Source: Gammaproteobacteria bacterium
GTDB lineage: Bacteria; Pseudomonadota; Gammaproteobacteria; Tenderiales; Tenderiaceae
Direction of reading: 5' to 3'
Length of the DNA: 64,000 bases
Assembly: GCA_016200485.1 (NCBI GenBank)
Contig: JACQEP010000004.1
Coordinates: 1-64,000 of the forward strand
This document shows, one piece after another, positions 32,402 to 42,088 of the stretch (position 1 is its first letter; every line of letters starts with the position of its first letter). The notes below the pieces were generated by a model. That model was not told the origin of the DNA. It was given only the letters and a program-made list of their open reading frames with translations, and did not search any database. The translations under genes were made by a program, and so were the position numbers.

Positions 32402-33211
32402 TTAACCCTCGTCAGCGGCATCGCCAGCCGCAGAACCCTTACGGGTCCGCTTGACGGTGGTCTTCACCGATTTCTTGCCAGCTTCTTCTTCGACTTCGAC
32501 AAACTCGTCGGCGCTGCCAGCATTCACCACAGAGGCGCGACCGGTAATCACCGCATCGGCGACACCACGCGCATACAATGCAACGGCGCGGGCAGAGTCA
32601 TCGTTACCAGGAATCACATAGTCAATGCCACGCGGATTATTGTTAGTATCGACAATGCCAATGACCGGAATACCCAGCGACTTGGCTTCTGCAACAGCGA
32701 TCTTTTCATGACCCACATCGATCACGAAAATGGCCTCCGGCAGACCATCCATATTTTTGATACCGCCCAGGCTGCGCTCCAGCTTTTCCATATCGCGCTT
32801 CAGACCCAGGGCTTCTTTCTTGTTAAAACGATCGAGACCGCCTTCCTTCTCCATTGCCTCAAGGTCTTTCAGACGCTTGATGGACTGCTTGATGGTCTTG
32901 AAGTTGGTCAGCATGCCGCCGAGCCAACGGTGGTTGACGTAAGGCATGTCGGAACGTAGTGCTTCTTCGCGAACAACATCTTGCGCGGCACGCTTGGTGC
33001 CCACGAACAAAATCTTGCCTTTCTTGGCCGCCAGACTGCTGATGAAATTCATTGCATCGTTGTACAGCGGCAGGGTCTTTTCCAGATTGACGATGTGAAT
33101 CTTGTTCCGATCACCGAAAATGAACGGGGCCATCTTCGGATTCCAGTAACGGGTCTGGTGGCCAAAGTGAACACCGGCCTCCAGCATTTGACGCATAGAA
33201 ACATTAGACAT
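32402..33211 (-). CDS. rpsB: 30S ribosomal protein S2
   Basis: S2 binds the small subunit head-body junction and recruits S1. The 269-residue protein starts [26 protein letters not shown] and has [12 protein letters not shown] and [26 protein letters not shown]. It is about 25 residues longer than E. coli S2 because of a charged, low-complexity tail ([21 protein letters not shown]). The ATG has a strong AGGAG site six bases upstream. It is expected to autoregulate through the leader. Confidence 0.98.
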   Translation of the reverse strand: MSNVSMRQMLEAGVHFGHQTRYWNPKMAPFIFGDRNKIHIVNLEKTLPLYNDAMNFISSLAAKKGKILFVGTKRAAQDVVREEALRSDMPYVNHRWLGGMLTNFKTIKQSIKRLKDLEAMEKEGGLDRFNKKEALGLKRDMEKLERSLGGIKNMDGLPEAIFVIDVGHEKIAVAEAKSLGIPVIGIVDTNNNPRGIDYVIPGNDDSARAVALYARGVADAVITGRASVVNAGSADEFVEVEEEAGKKSVKTTVKRTRKGSAAGDAADEG

Positions 33212-33405
33212 GATTTACTCCTAACTGTTGGGTTATGGCCTCCACGCACCCCATTCGCCACCCCACTACTGAATACGTGGGGCACCCGGGCGAGATGTGC
33301 CGGTGCGTGTGTGGATTTTTTACCGGCTACGCCGGCGACCTAAGGACTGCCAGAAAATTCCGGCAGTTGGCGCGCTTTATATCATATAAAGGCCCGTTTG
33401 CTCAA
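33212..33405 (-). promoter_or_regulatory. rpsB promoter and structured leader
   Basis: On the minus strand a -35 TTGAGC (33400-33405), an 18-base spacer and a -10 TATAAA (33376-33381) are followed by GCGCGCC, a GC-rich discriminator typical of stringently controlled ribosomal promoters. Transcription from about 33369 would give a leader near 158 bases. In it, CCCCAC and GTGGGG flank a ten-base loop (about 33256-33280), a candidate S2 autoregulatory hairpin. The site is a prediction from sequence only. Confidence 0.65.
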
Positions 33406-33446
33406 TCTCTTACCTACAAAACCCGCGGCCGAAGGCCGAATCAACG

Positions 33447-33497
33447 TTCTCTCTCCCGCTCGCGGGAAAGGGTGCCCCGGAGGGGCGGGAGAGGGAA
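33447..33497. repeat. GGGAGAG palindromic repeat upstream of map
   Basis: CTCTCTCCCGCTCGCGGGAAAG gives a CCCGC/GCGGG stem, and CCCGGAGGGGCGGGAGAG follows. It lies in the rpsB-map divergent gap (33212-33627, 416 bases), which otherwise holds the rpsB promoter and leader on one side and no recognised gene. The CCGCCCCTCCGGGGCACCC block on the minus strand links it to the repeat at 8888-8940. Confidence 0.65.
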
Positions 33498-33627
33498 AAG
33501 CCCTAGCAAGAACCCCAAAAAATCTTGTGCTGACAATGACATGCCTCTGAGGCTAATATTCGCCTTTGGACCCGCAAGCGGCGATTTAAATGCCGTCTGC
33601 CCTGAACGAGCGATCACCGTGGACAAA

Positions 33628-34395
33628 ATGACTATTACTATCAAAAGCTTGGAAGAGATCGAGAAAATGCGTACTGCGGGCCGCCTGGCTGCGGAGGTAT
33701 TGGAGATGATCGCCCCACATGTTCGCCCCGGCGTGACTACCGAGGAATTGAACACTATTTGCCACAATTACATCGTTAATGAGCAGCAGGCCATCCCCGC
33801 CCCCCTTAATTACCATGGCTTTCCCAAGTCGATCTGCACCTCGGTCAATCACCAGGTCTGCCACGGCATCCCAGGGCCCAAGGTGCTGAAGAAGGGTGAC
33901 ATCGTCAACATCGACATCACTGTCATCAAGGACGGCTACCATGGCGATACCAGCAAGATGTTCTTTATCGGCGAACCCTCGGTGCTGGCCCGTCGCCTGA
34001 GCCAGACCAGCTATGAGTGCATGTGTCTGGGGATCAAGATGGTAAAACCTGGCGTGCGGCTTGGCGATATCGGTCATGCCATCCAGAAGCATGCCGAGAC
34101 CAACGGCTTCTCCGTAGTGCGCGAATACTGCGGCCACGGCATCGGCGTTAACTTCCATGAAGAACCGCAGGTACTGCATTACGGCACGCCGGGCACTGGC
34201 GAAGCGCTCAAGGCGGGAATGACCTTTACCATCGAGCCCATGATCAATGCCGGAAAACGCAATGTAAAAGTATTGCCCGACCAATGGACCGTAGTCACCC
34301 GCGACCATAGTCTCTCGGCACAATGGGAACATACTGTTTTGGTAACAGCCACTGGAGTGGAAGTTCTGACCCGACGCCCGGATGAAGAATTTTAA
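33628..34395 (+). CDS. map: Type I methionine aminopeptidase
   Basis: MetAP removes the initiator methionine from nascent proteins. From the ATG at 33628 the protein is 255 residues, MTITIKSLEEIEKMRTAGRL, with metal ligands in NIDITVIKDGYHGDTSKMF, GHGIGVNFHEEPQ and FTIEPMINAG. The reading frame is open for 131 codons further upstream, through a palindromic repeat, but that stretch is unlike the family and I exclude it. Divergent from rpsB, upstream of glnD: the conserved order. Confidence 0.96.
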   Translation: MTITIKSLEEIEKMRTAGRLAAEVLEMIAPHVRPGVTTEELNTICHNYIVNEQQAIPAPLNYHGFPKSICTSVNHQVCHGIPGPKVLKKGDIVNIDITVIKDGYHGDTSKMFFIGEPSVLARRLSQTSYECMCLGIKMVKPGVRLGDIGHAIQKHAETNGFSVVREYCGHGIGVNFHEEPQVLHYGTPGTGEALKAGMTFTIEPMINAGKRNVKVLPDQWTVVTRDHSLSAQWEHTVLVTATGVEVLTRRPDEEF

Positions 34396-34413
34396 AATCG
34401 CCGGATATCTGGC

Positions 34414-37071
34414 ATGACCACGGTCATCGACAAACTATTAACGTCCGCCACACCGGATCAAGCGCTGGCCACCGGTGAAAAACCGGTCAAGGCTTTTCGC
34501 TCTGCATTAAAGCGATTACAGGACCAACTGAAGACCTTATTTGATGAAGGTGTCGAAGTCGAAGTGTTGGTGCATGGCCGCGCCACGGTCATCGATCACA
34601 TTCTCAAAAAGGCCTGGAATACTTATTTCAAGGCAAATGATGACAGCCTGGCCTTGATCGCCGTTGGCGGTTATGGCCGCGGCGAATTACATCCGGGCTC
34701 TGACATCGACCTCATGGTCTTATTGCGCGATACGCACACCAACGGCCATCGCGAGACCATCGAACAATTGGTTATGTTTCTGTGGGACATTGGTCTTGAG
34801 ATCGGCCACAGCGTGCGCACCCTGGGCGATTGTGTTCTAGAGGCGGAACGCGACATCACCGTCGCCACTAATTTAATGGAAGCGCGACTGCTTGCCGGCC
34901 CGCAGGATTTATTCAATGCGATGCGTGACATGACCGCGCCGCCACGCCTCTGGCCGAGCCGTGAATTCTTTGAAGCCAAATGGCAGGAACAAATCCAGCG
35001 TCATCACAAGTTTCACGATACCTCATACAACCTTGAACCGAATATCAAGGAAGGACCCGGCGGGTTGCGCGACATTCAGATGATCGGCTGGGTCGCCAAA
35101 CGTCACTTCAATGCCAATACCTTGCATGACCTGGTCAAACATGGATTTCTGACCGAACGCGAATATGCGCAACTGATCGAAGGCCAAAACCTGCTGTGGC
35201 AAATCCGGTTCGCGCTGCACATTGCCGCAGGCCGCCGTGAAGATCGATTGTTATTTGACTATCAACGCCCGCTTGCCGATCGCTTTGGCTATACCGACGC
35301 CCGCACCGAACTTGCCGTCGAGCAGTTCATGAAGCGTTATTACCGCACGGTTGCCGAATTGAACCGGTTGAATGAAATGCTGTTGCAATTATTCCAGGAA
35401 GCCATCCTCTACGCCGACGATCCAGCGCAACCGATCCCCTTAAATCGCCGTTTTCAAATCCGTAAAGGATTTATCGAAGTCACCCATAATCAGGTGTTTC
35501 GGCGCTATCGCTTTGCACTGTTCGAGATTTTCCTGCTCATGCAGCAAAATCCAGAGATCAAAGGGATTCGCGCCGCCACCATCCGCCTGATCCGCGATCA
35601 TCGTTACCTGATTGATGAAAATTTTCGCAAAGACATTCGCAATCGTAGCCTGTTCATGGAGATTATGCGCCAGCCAATGGGGCTCACTCACCAACTGCGA
35701 CGCATGAATCGTTACGGTATTCTGGCCAACTACATCCCTGCCTTTGGCAAAATCTCCGGCCTGATGCAGTATGACCTGTTCCATGTCTACACGGTGGACG
35801 AACATACACTGATGGTGGTGCGCAATCTGCGCCGCCTGACCGTCGCCGAACATAATCATGAACTCCCTTTTTGCAGCGACCTGATCAAGACGATCCCAAA
35901 ACTCGAAATCCTGTATCTTGGTGCGTTGTTTCACGACATCGCTAAAGGACGTGGCGGCAATCATTCTGAACTCGGCGCCGATGAAGCCTATGAGTTTTGC
36001 ATCCTCCATGGCTTGAGTAATCACGATGCCCGCTATGTGGCATGGCTGGTACGCAATCATTTAATCATGTCGAGTACCGCTCAACGCAAAGACATCAGTG
36101 ACCCGGATGTGATTCTTGAATTCGCCACCACTGTTGGTGATCAAACGCACCTCGATTATCTCTATTTGTTAACTATCGCTGATGTGCGAGGCACTAATCC
36201 TTCGTTGTGGAATGCCTGGAAAGATTCTTTGCTGCTCGAACTCTATATCAGCACCAAGCGCACCCTGGCGCGCGGCTTGGCTAACCCCGTGGATCAAGCC
36301 GAACATATCGCGGAAATCCAAAAACTGGTGCGCGATTACCTGGTTGAAATCGGGATTTCTGGCGACGCAATTGCTCAACTTTGGAAACATTTGGGCGACG
36401 ATTATTTCCTGCGCCACAGCGCCGAGGAAATTGCCTGGCAAACCCAATCCGTGATTCACAATGCAGGCCAGGAAATGCCCTTGGTGTTGGTACAGCAGGA
36501 AACAGAGCGCGGCGGCACGGAAATATTCATTCACGCTCTGCTGGCCAAACACCTGTTCGCCGCCACCACCCAAACCCTGGATCAAATGGGCCTGACGGTC
36601 GTCGATGCCAAAATTATTCATTCCAGTGACGGCTACACCTTTGACACCTATGTCGTTCTTGAAGCCTCCGGCGACACTATCAGCAGCGAACTTCGCATCC
36701 AGGAAATTCTGGATCAATTGCGTCATGAGTTGCGTGACCCCAACTGGGCATCGAAGAAATCGAGCCGCCGACTGGCGCGCCAGCTCAGACACTTCCGCAC
36801 CCCCACGCAGGTTAGCTACATTCAGGATACACGCAAACAACGCACTGTCATGGAGCTCGTAACCGCCGACCGCCCAGGCCTCTTGTCTCGTATCGGACGC
36901 GCATTGATGGAATGCGATATTTATTTGCAGAACGCCAAGATCGCCACTATTGGCGAGAAGGTGGAGGATGTGTTTTTTATTTCCGACCGCGATAATCGCC
37001 CCATTCTCGATGACGCCAAGCTGCTGCAATTGCGGGAACGGATTGTCAGTTATCTCGATGCCAGCGATTAA
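34414..37071 (+). CDS. glnD: Bifunctional uridylyltransferase/uridylyl-removing enzyme GlnD
   Basis: GlnD senses glutamine and adds or removes UMP on PII proteins, controlling nitrogen metabolism. The 885-residue protein has an N-terminal nucleotidyltransferase with VGGYGRGELHPGSDIDLMVLL, a central HD domain (LGALFHDIAKGRGGNHSELGADEA), and two C-terminal ACT domains (the last with MELVTADRPGLLSRIGRAL). Length matches the family. It follows map by 18 bases. Confidence 0.97.
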   Translation: MTTVIDKLLTSATPDQALATGEKPVKAFRSALKRLQDQLKTLFDEGVEVEVLVHGRATVIDHILKKAWNTYFKANDDSLALIAVGGYGRGELHPGSDIDLMVLLRDTHTNGHRETIEQLVMFLWDIGLEIGHSVRTLGDCVLEAERDITVATNLMEARLLAGPQDLFNAMRDMTAPPRLWPSREFFEAKWQEQIQRHHKFHDTSYNLEPNIKEGPGGLRDIQMIGWVAKRHFNANTLHDLVKHGFLTEREYAQLIEGQNLLWQIRFALHIAAGRREDRLLFDYQRPLADRFGYTDARTELAVEQFMKRYYRTVAELNRLNEMLLQLFQEAILYADDPAQPIPLNRRFQIRKGFIEVTHNQVFRRYRFALFEIFLLMQQNPEIKGIRAATIRLIRDHRYLIDENFRKDIRNRSLFMEIMRQPMGLTHQLRRMNRYGILANYIPAFGKISGLMQYDLFHVYTVDEHTLMVVRNLRRLTVAEHNHELPFCSDLIKTIPKLEILYLGALFHDIAKGRGGNHSELGADEAYEFCILHGLSNHDARYVAWLVRNHLIMSSTAQRKDISDPDVILEFATTVGDQTHLDYLYLLTIADVRGTNPSLWNAWKDSLLLELYISTKRTLARGLANPVDQAEHIAEIQKLVRDYLVEIGISGDAIAQLWKHLGDDYFLRHSAEEIAWQTQSVIHNAGQEMPLVLVQQETERGGTEIFIHALLAKHLFAATTQTLDQMGLTVVDAKIIHSSDGYTFDTYVVLEASGDTISSELRIQEILDQLRHELRDPNWASKKSSRRLARQLRHFRTPTQVSYIQDTRKQRTVMELVTADRPGLLSRIGRALMECDIYLQNAKIATIGEKVEDVFFISDRDNRPILDDAKLLQLRERIVSYLDASD

Positions 37072-37095
37072 CGGTCAATTTTCGGCTATTATTAA

Positions 37096-37320
37096 AACCT
37101 ATCTCAAATTGGTTATATCGGCCCGATAATACTGGGAGCACCTATTATCGTACCCTCCCCCTCTTGAGGGGGAGGGTTAGGGAGAGGGTGAAAAACCCGA
37201 AAAAACTCTGCACCCCGCCCTCTCCCCATCCCTCTCCCGCCAAGCGGGAGAGGGGGTGATACCTACTGGCGAAACTGGATTCAAATTGTTTTTGATCTCA
37301 TTCCAATTTTGAGATAGGTT
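37096..37320. mobile_element. MITE-like element with 17/18-base terminal inverted repeats
   Basis: A 225-base element exactly between glnD and the rhomboid gene. Ends are AACCTATCTCAAATTGG (37096-37112) and CCAATTTTGAGATAGGTT (37303-37320), inverted repeats differing by one base insertion. The interior carries CCCTCCCCCTCTTGAGGGGG and CCCTCTCCCGC/GCGGGAGAGGG stems. A 45-base interior stretch (about 37216-37260) is identical to part of 47022-47066. No transposase is encoded. Confidence 0.72.
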
Positions 37321-37326
37321 CTAGGC

Positions 37327-37923
37327 ATGAACTCCCTCACTCCCCAATCGCTCCGCCAAAGCCTGTCGCGACATATTTTGCCATTAGCAATGGCCATCAT
37401 CTCCATCGCCATCGCGCTCGGCGGTGACGCTGCCAAGGTTGCCCTGCAATACCAGGCACAAGCGATCCAGAACGGCGAATGGTGGCGATTGATCACCGGC
37501 AACTTTGTCCATTTGGGTTTCGGACATCTGGTGATGAACTTGCTGGGCTTGGCGCTAATCTGGAGCTTGTTACGCGAATCGTTTTCGATTTTAGCGTGGA
37601 TAATTATCACCATAACCAGCACCCTCGCCGTCAGCTTCGGCTTGTTGTTGCTAAGCCCCGAAATTCATTGGTACGTCGGCTTGTCAGGCCTGCTGCACGG
37701 CATTTTTGTCGCAGGACTTGTTGGCGGATTACGCCGCGGTGACTGGCGTGAAGCAACACTGCTCGCCGCCGTCGCGCTCAAACTGATCTGGGAACAATAC
37801 TTCGGCCCCCTCCCCGGCAGCGCAGAAATGGCCGATGGCCCGGTCGTTACCGTTGCCCATCTTTATGGGGCGATGGGTGGGTTGATTGCGGGATTGTTGT
37901 GTCGGCCGAGGATGTGGTGTTGA
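37327..37923 (+). CDS. Rhombosortase-like rhomboid protease
   Basis: A 198-residue membrane protein of the rhomboid serine protease family with about six helices. The catalytic Ser120 is in GLSGLLHG and the His178 in VTVAHLYGAMGG. The compact size and the VGLSGLLHG and AHLYGA pattern match rhombosortases (RrtA), which process proteins carrying a GlyGly-CTERM tail for surface delivery. No GlyGly-CTERM protein was seen in this window. The ATG begins seven bases after a MITE-like element, so its promoter may lie in or before that element. Confidence 0.82.
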   Translation: MNSLTPQSLRQSLSRHILPLAMAIISIAIALGGDAAKVALQYQAQAIQNGEWWRLITGNFVHLGFGHLVMNLLGLALIWSLLRESFSILAWIIITITSTLAVSFGLLLLSPEIHWYVGLSGLLHGIFVAGLVGGLRRGDWREATLLAAVALKLIWEQYFGPLPGSAEMADGPVVTVAHLYGAMGGLIAGLLCRPRMWC

Positions 37924-37990
37924 TGCTTTTATTCCAATCGCGTTTGGTTTAAAAATTGTAGTGGTTCAGACTATAATTGACAGATATGCG

Positions 37991-38056
37991 TCATATCTCG
38001 ATATGACCGAGTTAGACCAATAGCAGCCTGATTAAAACTGGACCCAACAGGCTGCT
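37991..38056. other. Two hairpins upstream of the DUF2971 gene
   Basis: TCATAT/ATATGA with loop CTCG (37991-38006) and AGCAGCCTG (38022-38030) pairing with CAGGCTGCT (38048-38056). The gap 37924-38155 is otherwise without recognised genes. Neither stem is followed by a T-run. They could mark a boundary of inserted DNA or regulate the next gene. Confidence 0.45.
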
Positions 38057-38155
38057 GTATTGTCGGCTTGGTTGGCCTGCTTACAGACTCTTGAGAGTTT
38101 AGTAGACTGTATACGCCCCAACAATGCGGGGCATTCTATTAGTTGGAGACTCTGT

Positions 38156-38890
38156 ATGCGCCTGTACTACTACACCGCAAAGCAATGGGGCATGAAGTCA
38201 TTATGGGAGAAGCGATTAAAGATCGCCGAGTACGCCGACTTGAACGACCCTTTCGAACTGCTGCCATTCCAGCAGAAAGACAAGGACGCGCGGGTTCACA
38301 TAAATATGGTTGTTAGCGCTTTATCCCAAGGACATGGCGTGCTGTGCTTTTCGGAGTCATGGAAATCAACATTGATGTGGGCGCACTACGGCGACAAGCA
38401 CAAAGGGATGTGCCTTGGATTCGAGATTGAAGATGGTCCACATTTGACGAAGATCGACTACGTTTCGAAGCGGATTCCCAGCCCGATTGATTTCAGCAAG
38501 CCGCTTGGAGGTATTGACGAGGCGATGTTAACTAAGTGTTTGAACGTTAAGCATAGCGGCTGGAAATACGAGAAAGAACGTCGGCTGCGGGTCAGTTTGC
38601 GAGAACAGCGAGACGGCATCTACTACAACCCATTTAACAATGGTATGAAGTTACGCGAGGTCATCATCGGTGCACGTTCGAGCCTGTCAATCATGGATGT
38701 GGCGGAAGCGATCGGGAAACAACCTGATGCTGATGTTGAGATATGGATAGCGCAACCAGCATTCGATAATTTCAATATGTGCGTTAATAAGGAGCTGCCG
38801 AGAAAAATCATTCGTGGCATTGATCCCACAGTGAAGAATCAGGAGCTACTCGCAGAAATCTTGAGAAAAAGAAAAGAGAAAAGGTACTAA
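38156..38890 (+). CDS. DUF2971-type protein, unknown function
   Basis: A 244-residue protein starting MRLYYYTAKQWGMKSL, with ADLNDPFELLP near residue 30 and LCFSESWKSTLMWAHYGDKHKGMCLGFEI near residue 70. These are the hallmarks of DUF2971, a family often found near mobile or defence genes and without an established activity. The ATG at 38156 has GGAG eight bases upstream; an open 32-codon extension lacks support. It stands alone between a rhombosortase and a transporter in the accessory patch that splits glnD from dapC. Confidence 0.75.
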   Translation: MRLYYYTAKQWGMKSLWEKRLKIAEYADLNDPFELLPFQQKDKDARVHINMVVSALSQGHGVLCFSESWKSTLMWAHYGDKHKGMCLGFEIEDGPHLTKIDYVSKRIPSPIDFSKPLGGIDEAMLTKCLNVKHSGWKYEKERRLRVSLREQRDGIYYNPFNNGMKLREVIIGARSSLSIMDVAEAIGKQPDADVEIWIAQPAFDNFNMCVNKELPRKIIRGIDPTVKNQELLAEILRKRKEKRY

Positions 38891-38940
38891 TCCGGCAACC
38901 GCCCGCCCTCACCTCAAACATTGAATGACCGCTAGGGGTC

Positions 38941-38977
38941 GGTGTCAGCCACTTGGGACAAAAAGACATCTGACACC
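38941..38977. repeat. GGTGTCAG/CTGACACC inverted repeat
   Basis: GGTGTCAG (38941-38948) and CTGACACC (38970-38977) flank 21 bases between the DUF2971 gene and the EamA gene. Similar GTGTCAG palindromes occur near REP-associated transposases in other genomes, but none is present here. It could also be a bidirectional terminator, as the two flanking genes converge. Confidence 0.45.
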
Positions 38978-39007
38978 GTCTGGCAGATCAAGTCTGAACT
39001 AATACAG

Positions 39008-39883
39008 TTAATCCATCTGCTCCCTTGCCGCCACCCACGCCGCATACAAAATCAACGCGCCACCAATCCACTCAATCGGCCGCACCACTTCATTAGTGAG
39101 TAGTTCCGACGAAACAGCACCAACGATCAATTCAAACAACAAAATCACCGCCGATTGATGCACGGGCAAATGGGTAACGCCGTATTGCACCGCAAGTGTG
39201 GCGAGGCCGAGCATGAAAATACCCATCAACACCGCACCAATCCACGCTCCGCTAACGACCACCGGCCAGGACGCCTGCGTCAGAATCAACCATCCAGCAG
39301 CGAGCACGACGCCGCCCAACCAAACGGTAATTGTTTTGCTGGCGACGGAAACAGTTTGACGCTTGCGCACAAACACGTTGGAGAGTGCGAAGGCAAAGCC
39401 CGATGAAATTGCAAACCAATCACTGATTGATCGTGGCCAGGGCGCGCCGATTTCGGGTTCCCAGAGCATTAACAGGGCACCGCTCATCGCCACAACCACC
39501 ACCACTTTAGCGGAGCGTGTCATGTGTTCTTTGACCACCAGATGCCCGAGCAGCACCGCCCACACGGGCGACAGATAAAACAGCAGCAGTGCGCGCACTA
39601 CGGTTCCATCCAGCACTGCCAGGATAAACGCCAGGTTGCACCAGCCGCTGGCCAATCCGACCAGCGCAAAGTAGAAAGGATATTGTTTGAACTCGCGCAT
39701 ATGGCGCCAGGCCAGGGGGATACCGATAATCAGTGGCGTGGCATAGGCGATCAGCGTCGTCCAGACCCCATTCAGGCCCTGCGCATCCAGCAGCCGGAGG
39801 GGATACCACATCACCCCCCAAATAGAAGCTGTGGTCAGCAGACAAAGAATCGGTAAAATGCGATCGACACGGTTTGGCGTCAT
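39008..39883 (-). CDS. EamA/DMT-family transporter
   Basis: A 291-residue inner-membrane protein with about ten helices in two repeats, of the drug/metabolite transporter (EamA) superfamily. The first repeat begins LPILCLLTTASIWGVMWYPLRLL and the second near SDWFAISSGFAFALSNVFVRKR, each with the family's xIWG/N..RK style ends. The substrate cannot be told; amino acid or metabolite export is usual for the family. It is divergent from dapC, separated by 86 bases. Confidence 0.88.
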   Translation of the reverse strand: MTPNRVDRILPILCLLTTASIWGVMWYPLRLLDAQGLNGVWTTLIAYATPLIIGIPLAWRHMREFKQYPFYFALVGLASGWCNLAFILAVLDGTVVRALLLFYLSPVWAVLLGHLVVKEHMTRSAKVVVVVAMSGALLMLWEPEIGAPWPRSISDWFAISSGFAFALSNVFVRKRQTVSVASKTITVWLGGVVLAAGWLILTQASWPVVVSGAWIGAVLMGIFMLGLATLAVQYGVTHLPVHQSAVILLFELIVGAVSSELLTNEVVRPIEWIGGALILYAAWVAAREQMD

Positions 39884-39969
39884 AAGAATGTTATAATGTC
39901 CCTTTTTATCCTTGGCCTACGCGTGGATACCCTGAGAGAGCGATCTGCGCTCCCCATATAGATCGGCAG

Positions 39970-41166
39970 ATGAATCCAGATTTACAGAAATTACAGCCCT
40001 ATCCGTTCGAAAAACTGGCCAAGCTCAAGGCGGGCATTACTCCCCCGGCTGGACTGAGCCATATTGCGCTGTCGATCGGTGAGCCAAAACACGCCGCGCC
40101 TGCATTCATTGTGAACGAAGTGGTCACTCATTTGCACACAGCTTCGAATTACCCCACCACCAAGGGGACTACCGAATTGCGGCAGTCGATTGCCGATTGG
40201 TTGTGTCGGCGTTTCCAGTTGCCGGCCAGCAACATCGACCCGGAGCGCCACATCCTGCCGGTAAATGGCACCCGGGAGGCGCTGTTTGCCTTCGCTCAGG
40301 CCGTAGTCGATCGTAGCGCTCAGCCACTGGTGATGATGCCGAATCCGTTTTACCAAATCTACGAAGGCGCGGCCCTGCTTGCGGGTGCGGAACCTTATTT
40401 TCTGAATACCACGACGGCGACCGGTTACCGTCCCGACTTCGATGCAGTACCGGAATCTGCCTGGCGCCGCTGTCAGTTACTTTACATCTGCACACCAGGC
40501 AATCCTGCGGGTGCGGTGCTTGATCAAGCGACTTTACAACATTTGATCACACTGGCACAGCGTTATGATTTTATCATCGCCTCCGATGAATGTTATTCAG
40601 AACTTTATCCGGATGAAAACAATCCGCCGGTTGGACTGCTACAAGCCGCGCAAGCCATGGGCTTAAACGATTATCACCGTTGCGTGGTGTTTCATAGTTT
40701 ATCGAAACGTTCTAATTTGCCGGGACTACGTTCAGGCTTTGTGGCGGGTGATGCTGAAGTCATCAAACAATTTTTGCTTTATCGCACCTATCATGGCTGC
40801 GCCATGCCGCCGTATCACCAAGCTGCCAGCACCAAGGCGTGGGCCGATGAGGCGCATGTACGACTGAATCGCGATCTCTACCGCCAAAAATTCGCGGCTA
40901 TGCTCGAAATACTGGGCGATAGTATTGAAGTGCAACAGCCGGATGCCGGATTTTATCTCTGGCCACGCACGCCGATCAGCGATACCGAGTTTACACGGCG
41001 CCTGTTTGCCGAACAAAATGTCACCGTGCTACCGGGCAGCTATCTTTCACGTGAGGCACATGGCCTGAATCCGGGCCAACATCATGTGCGTCTGGCGCTG
41101 GTGGCTCCGCTGGAAGAGTGCGTTGAAGCCGCACAACGAATTCGTAATTTTCTTGACCATTTATAA
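39970..41166 (+). CDS. dapC: Succinyldiaminopimelate transaminase DapC
   Basis: DapC transfers an amino group from glutamate to N-succinyl-2-amino-6-ketopimelate in the succinylase route to diaminopimelate and lysine. The 398-residue PLP enzyme (class I/II fold) has [41 protein letters not shown] and the Schiff-base lysine in [17 protein letters not shown]. It is followed 23 bases later by dapD, which supports DapC over a generic aminotransferase. Confidence 0.93.
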   Translation: MNPDLQKLQPYPFEKLAKLKAGITPPAGLSHIALSIGEPKHAAPAFIVNEVVTHLHTASNYPTTKGTTELRQSIADWLCRRFQLPASNIDPERHILPVNGTREALFAFAQAVVDRSAQPLVMMPNPFYQIYEGAALLAGAEPYFLNTTTATGYRPDFDAVPESAWRRCQLLYICTPGNPAGAVLDQATLQHLITLAQRYDFIIASDECYSELYPDENNPPVGLLQAAQAMGLNDYHRCVVFHSLSKRSNLPGLRSGFVAGDAEVIKQFLLYRTYHGCAMPPYHQAASTKAWADEAHVRLNRDLYRQKFAAMLEILGDSIEVQQPDAGFYLWPRTPISDTEFTRRLFAEQNVTVLPGSYLSREAHGLNPGQHHVRLALVAPLEECVEAAQRIRNFLDHL

Positions 41167-41189
41167 TTAACGATACTGGAGTTCACATT

Positions 41190-42011
41190 ATGGCCGAATT
41201 AAAAACCATCATCGAAGAAGCCTTTGAGCGCCGCGCTGACATCAATCCGCGTAAGGTTGATACCCACGTCAAAGAAGCCGTGCTTGAAGCACTTAACCTG
41301 CTTGATGGCGGCAAGTTGCGCGTTGCAGAGAAAAAAGACGGCCAGTGGGTTGTCAATCAATGGCTGAAAAAAGCCGTGCTGCTTTCGTTCCGCATTCAGG
41401 ACAACTACTTCATGAAGGGCGGCTTCACCAACTATTTCGACAAAGTGCCGCCGAAGTACGCCGATTACAGCTCGCGCGACTTTCATGAATCCGGCGTCCG
41501 CGTTGTGCCCCCCGCCACCGTGCGCAAAGGGGCTTATATTGCACCGAGCGTGGTGCTGATGCCGTCTTACGTCAACATCGGTGCTTATGTTGATAGCGGC
41601 ACAATGGTCGACACCTGGGCCACGGTTGGGTCTTGCGCACAGATTGGCAAGAACGTGCATCTTTCCGGCGGTGTAGGCATCGGCGGCGTATTGGAACCCT
41701 TGCAGGCGGCACCGACCATCATCGAAGACAACTGCTTCATTGGCGCCCGTTCAGAAGTTGTAGAAGGCGTAATTGTCGAAGAAGGCTCCGTGATTTCAAT
41801 GGGCGTTTACATTGGCCAAAGCACCCGCATTTATAACCGCGAAACTGACGAAATCACTTATGGTCGCATTCCTGCCGGCTCGGTGGTTGTTTCCGGTAAC
41901 CTGCCATCAAAAGACGGAAAATACAGCCTCTATTGCGCTGTGATCGTCAAACAAGTGGACGAAAAGACGCGCAGCAAGGTCGGCATCAACGAATTGTTGC
42001 GCGATATTTAA
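41190..42011 (+). CDS. dapD: Tetrahydrodipicolinate N-succinyltransferase DapD
   Basis: DapD succinylates tetrahydrodipicolinate with succinyl-CoA. The 273-residue protein has the helical N-terminus ([18 protein letters not shown]), a left-handed beta helix of hexapeptide repeats ([22 protein letters not shown]) and the conserved [23 protein letters not shown]. The length is standard for the gammaproteobacterial enzyme. Cotranscribed with dapC. Confidence 0.97.
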   Translation: MAELKTIIEEAFERRADINPRKVDTHVKEAVLEALNLLDGGKLRVAEKKDGQWVVNQWLKKAVLLSFRIQDNYFMKGGFTNYFDKVPPKYADYSSRDFHESGVRVVPPATVRKGAYIAPSVVLMPSYVNIGAYVDSGTMVDTWATVGSCAQIGKNVHLSGGVGIGGVLEPLQAAPTIIEDNCFIGARSEVVEGVIVEEGSVISMGVYIGQSTRIYNRETDEITYGRIPAGSVVVSGNLPSKDGKYSLYCAVIVKQVDEKTRSKVGINELLRDI

Positions 42012-42023
42012 GAAACGAATTGT

Positions 42024-42072
42024 GTTGCTACGCAACGCTTGGTGGGTTACGCGGCTACGCCGCTAACCCACC
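42024..42072. repeat. Paired TAC-loop hairpins after dapD
   Basis: GTTGC-TAC-GCAAC (42024-42036) is followed by GGTGGGTTA, GCGGC-TAC-GCCGC and TAACCCACC (42041-42072), an almost perfect 32-base palindrome. Both have a TAC apex, typical of extragenic repeats containing GGGTTACG. It lies 12 bases after the dapD stop and may end or stabilise the transcript. Confidence 0.7.
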
Positions 42073-42088
42073 CTACATTTGAAAAAAC

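Noticed and set aside
33235-33627. N-terminal extension of map by 131 codons
   Set aside because: It runs through the rpsB promoter region and a palindromic repeat and is unlike any MetAP.
36169-37029. 286-codon minus-strand frame opposite glnD
   Set aside because: Shadow of glnD; no ribosome site and no recognisable domain.
37149-37260. Possible CRISPR-like array of GGGAGAGGG units
   Set aside because: Units are palindromes without regular spacing or unique spacers and no cas genes are present.
38060-38155. 32-codon N-terminal extension of the DUF2971 protein
   Set aside because: The ATG at 38156 has a GGAG site and the family start; the extension crosses the spacer near hairpins.
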